Shown: one piece after another, positions 16,719 to 25,548 of the stretch | Layout: each line of letters opens with the position of its first letter | How positions within the stretch are numbered: position 1 is the stretch's first letter | NCBI RefSeq assembly: GCF_047922965.1 | Contig: NZ_CP150481.1 | Span: forward strand, 310,001-374,000 | DNA: 64,000 nt | Direction: 5' to 3' | From: Neptunicella plasticusilytica | Lineage (GTDB): Bacteria; Pseudomonadota; Gammaproteobacteria; Enterobacterales; Alteromonadaceae | Program-made: the position numbers and the translations under genes | Notes under the pieces: generated by a model | What the model was told of the DNA's origin: nothing | Seen by the model: the letters and a program-made list of their open reading frames with translations, nothing else | The model's database searches: none

Positions 16719-17858
16719 CTATTGTGGCAGGCATATGTGTCCGATCATATTGCGCAACAGATTAACCGTAGGATCGATATACTCCAGCGCTATAAATTCA
16801 TCCGGCTGGTGAGCCTGGTTAATACTGCCGGGACCGAGTACTAATGTGTCGCAACCCAACTCGCTGATAAAGGGCGCTTCGGTGCAATAATTGGCGCTTT
16901 GTGGTTTAAATCCGGTCAGTTTTTCGGCCAGCTGAATGATGTCTGCCTCTTGTTTGCAAGAAAAAGACGGCACGGTGGCGTACATCAGTTCGCGACTAAT
17001 CCGGTCTGGCCATTGTTGTTGTAACGGCAGTAATAGTTCATCGAGCTGGGCTATCACCTGTGCATCCGACATGCCGGGTAGCAGGCGAATATCAAAATTA
17101 AGTTGGCAATGGCCGCAGATCCGGTTTTCACCATCACCACCATGTATATGGCCCAGATTCATGGTGGCTTGCGGAACGGCAAAACTGTTGTCCTGTCGCT
17201 CGGCTAATTGCTGTTTTAACTTGAGTAACTGACTTATGGCCTGATAAGTGATTTCGATCGCATTGACCCCTTTGGCCGGATCGCTGGAATGACCTGCCTG
17301 TCCTTTGATATTCAGGCTATGTGCCATATGGCCTTTATGTTTGTATATAGGTTTAAGTTCGGTGGGCTCACCAATAATTGCCACATCCGGTTTGACCTGC
17401 TGTTGGCTGGCAAAAAAGCGGGCGCCGGCCATTGATGTTTCTTCATCAGCACTGGCTAATATGTATAAGGGTTTGTGCAGCTTGTTCAGCGGGATATCTT
17501 TTAGCGCTTCCAATATAAAAGCAAAAAAACCTTTCATATCGCAGGTACCCAGTCCAAACAGGCGATTGTCCTTTTCAAATAATTTGAATGGATCGGAATT
17601 CCATTTGCCTTCGTCAAAAGGCACGGTGTCTGAATGACCAGCAAGCAATAAACCACCTGTTCCCGAGCCAATTTTGGCCAACAAATTGTATTTTTCGCGG
17701 GTATCGGGTACGGGTTGAATAGATATTTCGAATCCAAAATCAGCAAAGTGCTCCGCCAGATACTGAATCAGAAGCAAATTTGTCTGGTCTAACCCCGCAT
17801 CAAAGGCGCTGATTGTCGGCGTAGCGATGATGTTGCGGTAATGCTGGATAAATTTCAT
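16719..17858 (-). CDS. argE: Acetylornithine deacetylase
   Basis: M20-family zinc hydrolase that releases ornithine from N2-acetylornithine in arginine synthesis. Motifs in order: GLLLAGHSDTVPFD near residue 70, GTCDMKGFFAF near residue 107, the catalytic ADEETSMAGAR, GEPTELKP, and the final AHQPDEFI. The 379-residue length is usual. It is divergent from argCBFGH-argA, the classical proteobacterial layout. A paired ArgR-type operator begins about 10 bp upstream of the start. Confidence 0.95.
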   Translation of the reverse strand: MKFIQHYRNIIATPTISAFDAGLDQTNLLLIQYLAEHFADFGFEISIQPVPDTREKYNLLAKIGSGTGGLLLAGHSDTVPFDEGKWNSDPFKLFEKDNRLFGLGTCDMKGFFAFILEALKDIPLNKLHKPLYILASADEETSMAGARFFASQQQVKPDVAIIGEPTELKPIYKHKGHMAHSLNIKGQAGHSSDPAKGVNAIEITYQAISQLLKLKQQLAERQDNSFAVPQATMNLGHIHGGDGENRICGHCQLNFDIRLLPGMSDAQVIAQLDELLLPLQQQWPDRISRELMYATVPSFSCKQEADIIQLAEKLTGFKPQSANYCTEAPFISELGCDTLVLGPGSINQAHQPDEFIALEYIDPTVNLLRNMIGHICLPQ

Positions 17859-17867
17859 TATATAAAT

Positions 17868-17906
17868 ACCAAATAATTATGCAAAAAAGTTGAATAAATA
17901 TGTTTT
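17868..17906. promoter_or_regulatory. Paired ARG boxes (ArgR operator)
   Basis: Two sites match the ArgR consensus TGAATnnnnATTCA at 7 of 10 fixed positions each: CAAATAATTATGCA (17870-17883) and TGAATAAATATGTT (17891-17904). Taken as 18-bp boxes they are separated by exactly 3 bp, the spacing bound by an ArgR hexamer. The pair lies in the 231-bp gap between the divergent argE and argC, close to argE. Confidence 0.6.
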
Positions 17907-18058
17907 AGCTGGCATTCTTACCACTAATTCGATTTAACGCAAACTTAATATTAAATGAAACAAATTAATGCCAACATATGGACCCGGGCGATCTCCCTAT
18001 TTCAGCGACGATCTAACTAAAGGATATAGTTGTTTACGCTGTCTTTTTTTATTTTTTC

Positions 18059-18064
18059 TATAAT
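18059..18064 (+). promoter_or_regulatory. Likely -10 element of the argC operon
   Basis: A perfect TATAAT lies 25 bp before the argC start codon. A -35 element is poor (TTTACG at 18033 with a 20-bp spacer). The leader between it and the ATG is AT-rich, without a strong ribosome binding site. Confidence 0.4.
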
Positions 18065-18089
18065 TTAACAAAACCTTATTAAGTCTGAT

Positions 18090-19109
18090 ATGAAAATAAA
18101 ATCCTGTATTTTTGGAGCCAGTGGCTATGCTGGCGTTGAACTGATTAGTTTATTGCTGGCGCATCCAGAGTATTCACTGGAGGCACTGTTTGTATCTGAA
18201 AATAGTGCTGATGCGGGTAAAACAATGGGTGAGCTATACCCGCAGCGCCCGGCGATGGCTGATTTAGTTCTGCAATCCGGCGATTCTGCGCAGCTACAGG
18301 CAATGGCCGAACAAATGGATGTGATTTTCCTGGCTACACCCCATGAATTCAGCCACGACATTATGCCGGTCTTAACATCCGCTAAGGCACGAGTAATGGA
18401 CTTATCCGGGGCATTCCGGATTAAAAATCGCGATGTATTTGCCAGTAATTATGGCTTTAGTCATCAACATAGTGATCTGCTGGAGCAGGCCATTTATGGT
18501 TTAGTGGACTGGCATGCCGACGCATTGGCCGGTGCCAAGTTAGTTGCCGTTCCCGGCTGTTATCCCACCGCATCTTTATTGGCCTTAAAACCGCTATTTG
18601 AAAATCAATTACTGGATAGCCAACTGCGTCCGGTGATTAATGCCGTTTCCGGCGTTAGTGGTGCCGGTCGTAAAGCGGCCTTGAACAACAGCTTTTGTGA
18701 AGTCAGTTTACAGGCTTATGGGGTATTAAATCATCGCCATCAACCCGAGATTGAAAACTGGCTGGGAACAGAAGTGATCTTTACTCCGCATTTGGGTAAT
18801 TTCAAACGCGGTATCTTGGCGACCATTACTGCCAAGTTAAATGCCGGGGTGACGGAGCAGCAGATTAGCGATGCGTTTCAATCCGCTTATGCCGGTAATC
18901 CGCAAATTCAGTTACGTCATACTTTCCCCAAGGTGGAAGATGTGGTGAATACCGGGCGCTGTGATTTGGGTTGGAAATATGATGCCGACAGTGGTTATCT
19001 GGTGATTTGCAGTGCCATTGATAACTTGCTCAAAGGCGCCGCTTCGCAGGCGTTGCAATGTGCCAATTTAAGTTTTGGTTTGGATAAAAATAGCGGGTTG
19101 CCCTTATGA
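18090..19109 (+). CDS. argC: N-acetyl-gamma-glutamyl-phosphate reductase
   Basis: NADPH-dependent reductase for the third step of arginine synthesis. The Rossmann motif FGASGYAGVEL is at residues 8-18 and the catalytic cysteine is C157 in VAVPGCYPTAS. The 339-residue length is normal. Its stop overlaps the argB start as ATGA, so translation is coupled. It is the first gene of argCBFGH-argA. Confidence 0.96.
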   Translation: MKIKSCIFGASGYAGVELISLLLAHPEYSLEALFVSENSADAGKTMGELYPQRPAMADLVLQSGDSAQLQAMAEQMDVIFLATPHEFSHDIMPVLTSAKARVMDLSGAFRIKNRDVFASNYGFSHQHSDLLEQAIYGLVDWHADALAGAKLVAVPGCYPTASLLALKPLFENQLLDSQLRPVINAVSGVSGAGRKAALNNSFCEVSLQAYGVLNHRHQPEIENWLGTEVIFTPHLGNFKRGILATITAKLNAGVTEQQISDAFQSAYAGNPQIQLRHTFPKVEDVVNTGRCDLGWKYDADSGYLVICSAIDNLLKGAASQALQCANLSFGLDKNSGLPL

Positions 19110-19900
19110 GTGTGAGTGCAATATCGCCGTTGGTGATTAAAGTGGGTGGTGCCTTACTGGATAGCCAACAACACCTGACCAAGCTATTTGCAGTTATTGC
19201 GCAAGTGCAACAGTCCCGTCCGGTATTGTTGGTGCATGGCGGTGGTTCGCTGGTCGAGCAGTGGTTAACCGCATTGAATTTACCGTCCAGCAAAATTGAT
19301 GGTTTACGGGTGACGCCTCGGGAACAAATTCCATTTGTGGTCGGTGCATTGGCCGGGGCGGCCAATAAACAGCTAGTCGCACAGGCTAAAATAAATCAAA
19401 TTAACGCGGTTGGCTTAAGTTTGGCCGATGGTGATATTGCCATCAGCCAGGCACTTGCTGCCAAGTTTGGATGTGTTGGTGCATCACAAGGCGGCAGTGG
19501 TGAATTGCTAAAGCTGTTGATTACTCAACACTATGTGCCAATTATCAGTTCTATTGGCTGTGATGAACAAGGCCAGTTACTTAATGTGAATGCCGATCAG
19601 GCGGCTGTTGCTGTGGCACAAAGTATTGGTGCCGAGTTGCTATTGCTATCTGATGTACCCGGTGTACTGGATGCCAAACGCGAATTGATCCCCGCCCTTA
19701 ACGCTGAAAATATTCAACAATTAATAGCACAAAACGTGATTCTGGATGGCATGGCCGTCAAGGTCAATGCCGCACTCGCTACAGCTAATTTGATCGGTAA
19801 ACCGGTGATCATCGCCGGTTGGAAGTCGCCGGAAAAACTGGCTGAACTCAGCCAGGTCGAAGCCGTCGGGACGACTATTTATCCACAAACAAGTATTTAA
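19106..19900 (+). CDS. argB: Acetylglutamate kinase
   Basis: Phosphorylates N-acetylglutamate. This 264-residue amino-acid kinase has VIKVGGALLD at the N-terminus, LVHGGGSLVEQWL near residue 44, NVNADQAAVAVAQSIGAELLLLSDVPGV in the second half, and the GMAVKVNAAL nucleotide-site segment. It lacks the long N-terminal helix of arginine-inhibited kinases, so it is the short E. coli-like type. It overlaps argC by 4 bp; argF starts 60 bp later. Confidence 0.95.
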   Translation: MSVSAISPLVIKVGGALLDSQQHLTKLFAVIAQVQQSRPVLLVHGGGSLVEQWLTALNLPSSKIDGLRVTPREQIPFVVGALAGAANKQLVAQAKINQINAVGLSLADGDIAISQALAAKFGCVGASQGGSGELLKLLITQHYVPIISSIGCDEQGQLLNVNADQAAVAVAQSIGAELLLLSDVPGVLDAKRELIPALNAENIQQLIAQNVILDGMAVKVNAALATANLIGKPVIIAGWKSPEKLAELSQVEAVGTTIYPQTSI

Positions 19901-19960
19901 CCAGATATAAATATTTACCCTGAAGTCAGTGTGAGCGCTGAATCAATGAAGGAGTTTTAA

Positions 19961-20869
19961 ATGCAACAAGGTTTATTAACGTTTGCCGAACACAGCGCAG
20001 AGCAGATTAACCAGTTACTTCAACTGGCCAAGGATTTCAAAGCTAATCCTGCCAATTACAGTCAGGTATTGGCAGGAAAATCTATTGTCGGCTTATTTGA
20101 AAAACCGTCATTACGTACGCGCGTTAGTTTTGATATCGGCATTAATAAACTGGGTGGTCATTTTGTTTATCTGGATTGTCAGGATGGTCAGTTGTCCGGG
20201 CGTGAAACACTAAAAGATATTGGTGGCAATCTGGCTTGTTGGGCCGATGGCATTGTGGCTCGAGTATTCAAGCATCAAACCTTATTAGAAATAGGTGCCG
20301 GTGCTGATGTGCCAGTGATTAATGCCTTGTGTGACTTGTATCATCCTTGTCAGGGATTGGCGGACTATCTAACGTTAAGCGAAGCCTTTGGTGAACTGAA
20401 AGGCTTGAAGATTGCCTATGTAGGTGATGGTAATAACGTCACCCATTCATTAATGATTGTCGGGGCTATTTTGGGCTGTGAAGTACGCGCGATTTGCCCG
20501 GAAGGTTACTTCCCTGATCCGGCTATGGTGGCTAAAGCCGAGCAGTTAGCCGCACAGAGTGGTGGAAAAATTTCGGTCAGTAGTAAAGTTGAAGATATGC
20601 ACGGGGTTGATGTACTTTACACCGACACTTGGATTTCCATGGGTGATAACACTAAGCTGGAACAAATTGAACAGGCGTTTATGCCTTATCAATTGAATAT
20701 GCAGCAGTTTAATCAGTCCGGGGCAAAATATGTTTTACATTGTCAGCCTGCGCATCGTGGTCAGGAGATCACCAGCGAGTTGATGGATAGCGGTTATTCA
20801 TTATTATTGCAGCAAGCTGAAAACAGAATGCATGCGCAAAACGCCATATTAATTAGTTTGTTTAAATAA
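19961..20869 (+). CDS. argF: Ornithine carbamoyltransferase
   Basis: Makes citrulline from ornithine and carbamoyl phosphate. The 302-residue protein carries the carbamoyl-phosphate motif as PSLRTRVSFD (SLRTR instead of STRTR), the HPCQGLADYL motif, and DTWISMG. The C-terminal ornithine loop reads HCQPAHRG where most family members have HCLP. Both variants occur in an otherwise intact protein. AAGGAG lies 8 bp before the ATG. It is the third gene of the arg operon. Confidence 0.93.
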   Translation: MQQGLLTFAEHSAEQINQLLQLAKDFKANPANYSQVLAGKSIVGLFEKPSLRTRVSFDIGINKLGGHFVYLDCQDGQLSGRETLKDIGGNLACWADGIVARVFKHQTLLEIGAGADVPVINALCDLYHPCQGLADYLTLSEAFGELKGLKIAYVGDGNNVTHSLMIVGAILGCEVRAICPEGYFPDPAMVAKAEQLAAQSGGKISVSSKVEDMHGVDVLYTDTWISMGDNTKLEQIEQAFMPYQLNMQQFNQSGAKYVLHCQPAHRGQEITSELMDSGYSLLLQQAENRMHAQNAILISLFK

Positions 20870-20881
20870 GAGAGAAATTTC

Positions 20882-22102
20882 GTGACGGCACAATCAATCA
20901 AAAAAGTTGTTTTAGCCTATTCAGGCGGTTTGGATACCTCGGCCATTATTCCCTGGCTGAAAGAAAATTATGACTGTGAAGTGATCGCTTTTGCTGCCGA
21001 TGTAGGGCAGGGCGATGAAGAATTGCAAGGCTTGCGTGAAAAAGCCTTAGCCACTGGTGCCAGCGAATGTTATATCGTTGATCTGAAAGAAGAATTTGTT
21101 CGAGATTATATTTACCCAACCATCACCACTGGTGCGGTATATGAAGGTCAGTATTTACTCGGTACTTCAATGGCGCGTCCAGTTATTGCCAAAGCGCAAG
21201 TTGAGATCGCCCGTAAAGTGGGTGCCGATGCGCTTTGTCATGGTTGTACCGGTAAAGGTAACGATCAGGTGCGTTTTGAGGGGGCGTTTGCGTCACTGGC
21301 ACCTGATTTAACCGTGATTGCGCCATGGCGTGAGTGGGATATGCATTCCCGTGAAGATTTATTGGACTATTTGGCCGAGCGCAAGATTAAAACGTCTGCG
21401 TCAGCAACCAAAATATACAGCCGTGATGCTAACGCCTGGCATATTTCTCACGAAGGTGGCGAGCTGGAAGATCCGTGGTGTGAGCCGTCGAAAGGCGTTT
21501 GGACGTTAACCACCGATCCGGAAGATGCACCCAATACTCCAGAGCGTATTATGCTCAGCTTTGAAGCCGGTAAATTAGTCGCTATCAATGATGAAAAACT
21601 TAGCCCTTATCAGGCACTGGTTAAGTTAAATAGTTTAGCTGCCCCTCATGGCGTTGGCCGTATCGATATTGTAGAAAACCGTTTAGTCGGCATGAAATCC
21701 CGTGGTTGTTATGAAACTCCAGGCGGCACCGTATTAATGGCCGCTTACAAAGCGCTGGAGTTATTAGTGCTGGACAAGCGTTCCATGCAATACCGTGAAC
21801 AGCAAGCCATTGAGTTTTCTCACCTGGTATATGACGGCCGCTGGTTTACGCCATTATGTAATGCCATGTTAGCCAGCGCGGCAGAATTTGCTGCCAAGCT
21901 AACCGGCGACATCGTGGTTAAATTGTATAAAGGTCAAGCCACGGTAGTACAACGTCGCTCACCGAACAGCTTGTATTCTGAAGATTTTGCTACCTTTAGC
22001 AAAGACGAAGTCTATGACCAGAAACATGCCGAAGGTTTTATCCGTTTATTCAGCTTGTCGAGCCGTATTCAAGCGCTGAAAAACCAGAACGGTAAAGTCT
22101 GA
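20882..22102 (+). CDS. argG: Argininosuccinate synthase
   Basis: ATP-dependent condensation of citrulline and aspartate. The 406-residue protein has the PP-loop AYSGGLDTSAI near residue 12, ELQGLREKAL, and CHGCTGKGNDQVRFE near residue 119. It starts with GTG at 20882 after AAGAGAG. The stop TGA overlaps the argH ATG by one base (TGATG). Confidence 0.96.
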   Translation: MTAQSIKKVVLAYSGGLDTSAIIPWLKENYDCEVIAFAADVGQGDEELQGLREKALATGASECYIVDLKEEFVRDYIYPTITTGAVYEGQYLLGTSMARPVIAKAQVEIARKVGADALCHGCTGKGNDQVRFEGAFASLAPDLTVIAPWREWDMHSREDLLDYLAERKIKTSASATKIYSRDANAWHISHEGGELEDPWCEPSKGVWTLTTDPEDAPNTPERIMLSFEAGKLVAINDEKLSPYQALVKLNSLAAPHGVGRIDIVENRLVGMKSRGCYETPGGTVLMAAYKALELLVLDKRSMQYREQQAIEFSHLVYDGRWFTPLCNAMLASAAEFAAKLTGDIVVKLYKGQATVVQRRSPNSLYSEDFATFSKDEVYDQKHAEGFIRLFSLSSRIQALKNQNGKV

Positions 22103-23487
22103 TGGCGTTGTGGGGAGGACGTTTTCAGTCCGGCAGCAGCGACATGTTCAAACAGGTTAATGATTCACTGCCGTTTGATCAGGTAATGGCTAGCCAGGAT
22201 ATTCGCGGCTCCATAGTCTGGTCACGGGCTATTGCCAAAGCCGGAGTGCTCACCAGTGATGAACAGCAACAGCTTGAACAAGCACTGAATGAATTGTTGG
22301 CCAAAGCCGAAGCCGGTGAACTGGATTTTGCCAGCTCACCGGAAGAAGATATTCACAGTTTTGTCGAAGCGGCACTGACAGACAAGCTCGGTGATATTGC
22401 GCGTAAACTGCATACCGGCCGTAGTCGTAATGATCAGGTGGCCACCGATTTTCGTTTGTGGGTGCGTGAGCATTGTGAGCAATTGCTGAATGACTTACAG
22501 CAATTACGTGCCTCGCTGGTCAATACCGCCAAACGCAATGAGCAGGTTATCTTGCCCGGTTATACTCATTTGCAGCGGGCGCAGCCGGTGCGTTTTCCCC
22601 ACTGGTGTTTAGCCTATGTGGAGATGTTCAAACGGGATATTAGCCGTCTTGAAGATCTTACCCAACGTTTAAACCAGTGTCCGCTGGGTAGTGGTGCATT
22701 GGCGGGTACTACGTATCCTATTGATCGTCAGGAGATTGCCGAGCAGTTAGGTTTTGCCAGCCCATGCGTCAATAGCCTCGATGCAGTATCAGATCGGGAT
22801 TATGTGCTGGAGCTACTATTTGTGGCCAGTACCAGCATGATGCATATGTCGCGGATGGCGGAAGATTTGATTTTCTTTAACTCGGGTGAATCCGGCTTTA
22901 TTCGTCTGGGCGATCATGTCACCTCGGGCTCTTCGTTAATGCCGCAAAAGAAAAATCCGGATGCTCTTGAGCTGATGCGTGGTAAATGTGGCCGGGTATT
23001 TGGCAGCTTGCAAGGCTTGTTGGTGACCATGAAAGGCTTACCGCTGGCGTATAACAAAGATATGCAGGAAGACAAGGAAGGCGCCTTTGATGCGGTCAAT
23101 CAATGGCATATCTGTTTGGTAATTGCCAGCGAAGTAGTGGACAGTATCGAACTGGACAGTGAGCGTTGCGCTCAGGCCGCCAAAGAAGGTTATGCCAATG
23201 CCACCGAACTGGCAGATTACTTGGTGGGTAAAGGGGTACCGTTCAGGACGGCGCATGATATTTCCGGTCAGGTGGTATTAGCCGCATTAGCTGCCGGTAA
23301 ACCCATTGAAGATTTGTCGGTGCAAGAACTGCAACAATTCTCTGCTTTAATCGATGAGGATGTTTATCCGGTGTTGCAGTTGGAGTATCTGGTGGATAAA
23401 CGCAATATCTTGGGCGGTACCGGAGCACAGCCGGTTAAAGCTGCGTTAGAGCATGAATTGGCAGCCATTGCGGCACTGTCTAGTTGA
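22102..23487 (+). CDS. argH: Argininosuccinate lyase
   Basis: Splits argininosuccinate into arginine and fumarate. The fumarase/aspartase signature GSSLMPQKKNP is near residue 278, with HTGRSRNDQVATDFRLW near residue 97 and PGYTHLQRAQPV near residue 153. At 461 residues it is a stand-alone lyase. Some marine gammaproteobacteria carry an argH(A) fusion with a GNAT domain; here argA is a separate full-length gene just downstream. Confidence 0.96.
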   Translation: MALWGGRFQSGSSDMFKQVNDSLPFDQVMASQDIRGSIVWSRAIAKAGVLTSDEQQQLEQALNELLAKAEAGELDFASSPEEDIHSFVEAALTDKLGDIARKLHTGRSRNDQVATDFRLWVREHCEQLLNDLQQLRASLVNTAKRNEQVILPGYTHLQRAQPVRFPHWCLAYVEMFKRDISRLEDLTQRLNQCPLGSGALAGTTYPIDRQEIAEQLGFASPCVNSLDAVSDRDYVLELLFVASTSMMHMSRMAEDLIFFNSGESGFIRLGDHVTSGSSLMPQKKNPDALELMRGKCGRVFGSLQGLLVTMKGLPLAYNKDMQEDKEGAFDAVNQWHICLVIASEVVDSIELDSERCAQAAKEGYANATELADYLVGKGVPFRTAHDISGQVVLAALAAGKPIEDLSVQELQQFSALIDEDVYPVLQLEYLVDKRNILGGTGAQPVKAALEHELAAIAALSS

Positions 23488-23507
23488 ATTAAGAAGGAAG
23501 TCAGCCG

Positions 23508-24821
23508 GTGGCGGTATCTCATCATGAAAGCGTAAAACTGTTTCGCCATTCGGCGCCTTATATTAATTCTCATCGGGGCAAAACCTTTGTCCTGATGTTT
23601 GGCGGTGAAGCGGTCGAACATGCCAATTTTGCTAATATCATCAACGATATTGCCCTGCTGAATAGCTTGGGTGTGCGATTGGTATTAGTACATGGTGCGC
23701 GGCCACAAATCGATCAGCGGGTGGCACTACGTAATATGCCGCTGCGTTTCCACGATAATGTGCGTCTGACCGACAAACAAACCATTGAATGCGTTAAAGA
23801 TGCGGCCGGTTCGGTGCGTTCTCAAATTGAAGCGTTACTGACGATGGGCTTGGCCAATTCTCCTATGCATGGCTCGCAAATTCGGGTTTGTTCCGGCAAT
23901 CTGGTGGTAGCAATGCCGATCGGTGTGCGCAATGGCATAGACTTTGAGCATACCGGCCTGGTGCGGCGTATCGATGTGCACGGAATTAACGATCATCTTA
24001 ACGACGGCTCAATTGTGCTGCTTGGACCTATGGGGTACTCGCCAACCGGAGAGGTATTCAACCTGTCGCATGAGGATGTCGCAACCCAGGCGGCCATTTC
24101 GCTGAATGCCGATAAGTTGATTGTGTTTTCCCAGCAAGAAGGTTTGCTCGACGAAGAAGGCAAACTAATGCGTAATATTGAAAGCCGTCAGCTACAGGCA
24201 ATGCTGGACAATCCTTACTATTACGAACAGACCGGCGTATTGAATGCGTTTTCAGCCAGTCTTGCTGCCGGTGTGCGCCGTTGTCATTGTGTCAGTTATC
24301 AGGATGATGGTGCCTTGTTGCAGGAACTCTTTACCCGTGATGGGGCCGGTTCGTTAATTTCGCAAAATTATTACGAACAGTTACGCGGTGCGACCATCGA
24401 TGATGTGGGCGGGATCCTTAAATTAATCAATCCGCTAGAAGAAAAAGGCATTCTGGTGAAACGCTCGCGCGAATTACTGGAAAATGAGATCGAACGTTTC
24501 ACGGTGATAGAGCGGGACGGTACCATTATCGCTTGCGCAGCCTTGTATCCCTATTATGAGGAAAAATGTGCCGAACTGGCCTGCGTGGCAACCCATCAGG
24601 ATTACCGCGGGGCAAACAGGGGAGAGCGCTTAATGGACGCGATTAGCGATAAAGCGCGCAAAATGGGATTGGATCGCATTTTTGTACTCACCACTGTGAC
24701 CGGTCACTGGTTCCGTGAATATGGTTACCTGCCTTCTACCATTGATGAATTGCCAGACGGTAAAAAACGTTTATACAACTACCAGCGTAATTCCAAGGTA
24801 CTGATGCTGAATCTGGACTGA
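23508..24821 (+). CDS. argA: N-acetylglutamate synthase
   Basis: First step of arginine synthesis. The 437 residues combine an amino-acid-kinase-like regulatory domain (about 1-280; RHSAPYINSHRGKTFVLMFGGEA, LVHGARPQID) with a GNAT acetyltransferase domain (about 295-437; ACVATHQDYRGANRGERLM as acetyl-CoA loop). This is the classical ArgA architecture, normally feedback-inhibited by arginine. The start is GTG at 23508, with AAGGAA upstream. It ends the arg operon. Confidence 0.94.
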   Translation: MAVSHHESVKLFRHSAPYINSHRGKTFVLMFGGEAVEHANFANIINDIALLNSLGVRLVLVHGARPQIDQRVALRNMPLRFHDNVRLTDKQTIECVKDAAGSVRSQIEALLTMGLANSPMHGSQIRVCSGNLVVAMPIGVRNGIDFEHTGLVRRIDVHGINDHLNDGSIVLLGPMGYSPTGEVFNLSHEDVATQAAISLNADKLIVFSQQEGLLDEEGKLMRNIESRQLQAMLDNPYYYEQTGVLNAFSASLAAGVRRCHCVSYQDDGALLQELFTRDGAGSLISQNYYEQLRGATIDDVGGILKLINPLEEKGILVKRSRELLENEIERFTVIERDGTIIACAALYPYYEEKCAELACVATHQDYRGANRGERLMDAISDKARKMGLDRIFVLTTVTGHWFREYGYLPSTIDELPDGKKRLYNYQRNSKVLMLNLD

Positions 24822-24837
24822 TTTATATGCTTGGCAT

Positions 24838-24859
24838 AGCGCTGAAATTATTCAGCGCT
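24838..24859. terminator. Hairpin between the convergent argA and glutathione transferase genes
   Basis: AGCGCTGAA and TTCAGCGCT form a perfect 9-bp stem with a 4-base loop. The loop overlaps the stop codon of the minus-strand gene (24848-24850). No long T-run follows on either strand, so termination is probable by position only. Confidence 0.5.
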
Positions 24860-25537
24860 GATACGTAAATCAGCCAGCCATTCTCCTACTGCTTTTGCCT
24901 CAAGTTCATGTTCCTCGTCTCGCCAGGATTCTTTTAAAGCCGCATCGTACCATTGCTGCATGGAGGACAATGCCAATAAACGTTGTACATATTGATTGGC
25001 TTGTTCTGACAACGCTGGAGTATAAGTTTGGGCTCTAAAAGCCAGTGGCGCATAAAAGGCATCGACAGCAGTAAAAGTGTCACCCGCTAATAAAGGTCCA
25101 CCAAATTGCTCCAGTCCTTCACACCATAATTGATCAATACGTTGCCATTCTGTCAGCAGCTCAGCTTTGGGGTGATACAACTTCACTCGTAAGCCGCAAT
25201 TCATGCCGCAAATATTGCGGATTTGAGTAAATCCGGAATGCATTTCAGCGCTGGCGCATCTGGCCCAAGCTCGGGCCACTTTATCTGCTGGCCAAACTGC
25301 TGCATGGGTTTCTGCCAGATATTCGATAATCGCCAACGAGTCCCAAATGGTGGTGCCATTATCAACCAGACAGGGCACTTTTCCGGTAGGTGAAAAAGCC
25401 CGAAAACCTGCAGGATCAGCTGATTGACCAAAAGGCACCAGTATTTCTTCAAACTCAATACCCAATTGCTGCATTAAAACCCAGGGGCGCAGTGACCAGG
25501 ACGAGTAATTTTTATTGGCAATATAGAGTCGATACAT
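24848..25537 (-). CDS. Glutathione S-transferase family protein
   Basis: Cytoplasmic GST-fold protein, 229 residues. The N-terminal thioredoxin-like domain starts YRLYIANKNYSSWSLRPWVLM and contains GKVPCLVDNGTTIWDSLAIIEYLAE (the Pro-Cys and Asp-Ser glutathione contacts). The C-terminal helical domain includes FTAVDAFYAPLAFR, the usual N-cap region. The substrate is unknown. It is 11 bp downstream of mrcA and probably cotranscribed with it. Confidence 0.88.
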   Translation of the reverse strand: MYRLYIANKNYSSWSLRPWVLMQQLGIEFEEILVPFGQSADPAGFRAFSPTGKVPCLVDNGTTIWDSLAIIEYLAETHAAVWPADKVARAWARCASAEMHSGFTQIRNICGMNCGLRVKLYHPKAELLTEWQRIDQLWCEGLEQFGGPLLAGDTFTAVDAFYAPLAFRAQTYTPALSEQANQYVQRLLALSSMQQWYDAALKESWRDEEHELEAKAVGEWLADLRISAE

Positions 25538-25548
25538 AAAGTAATGTC

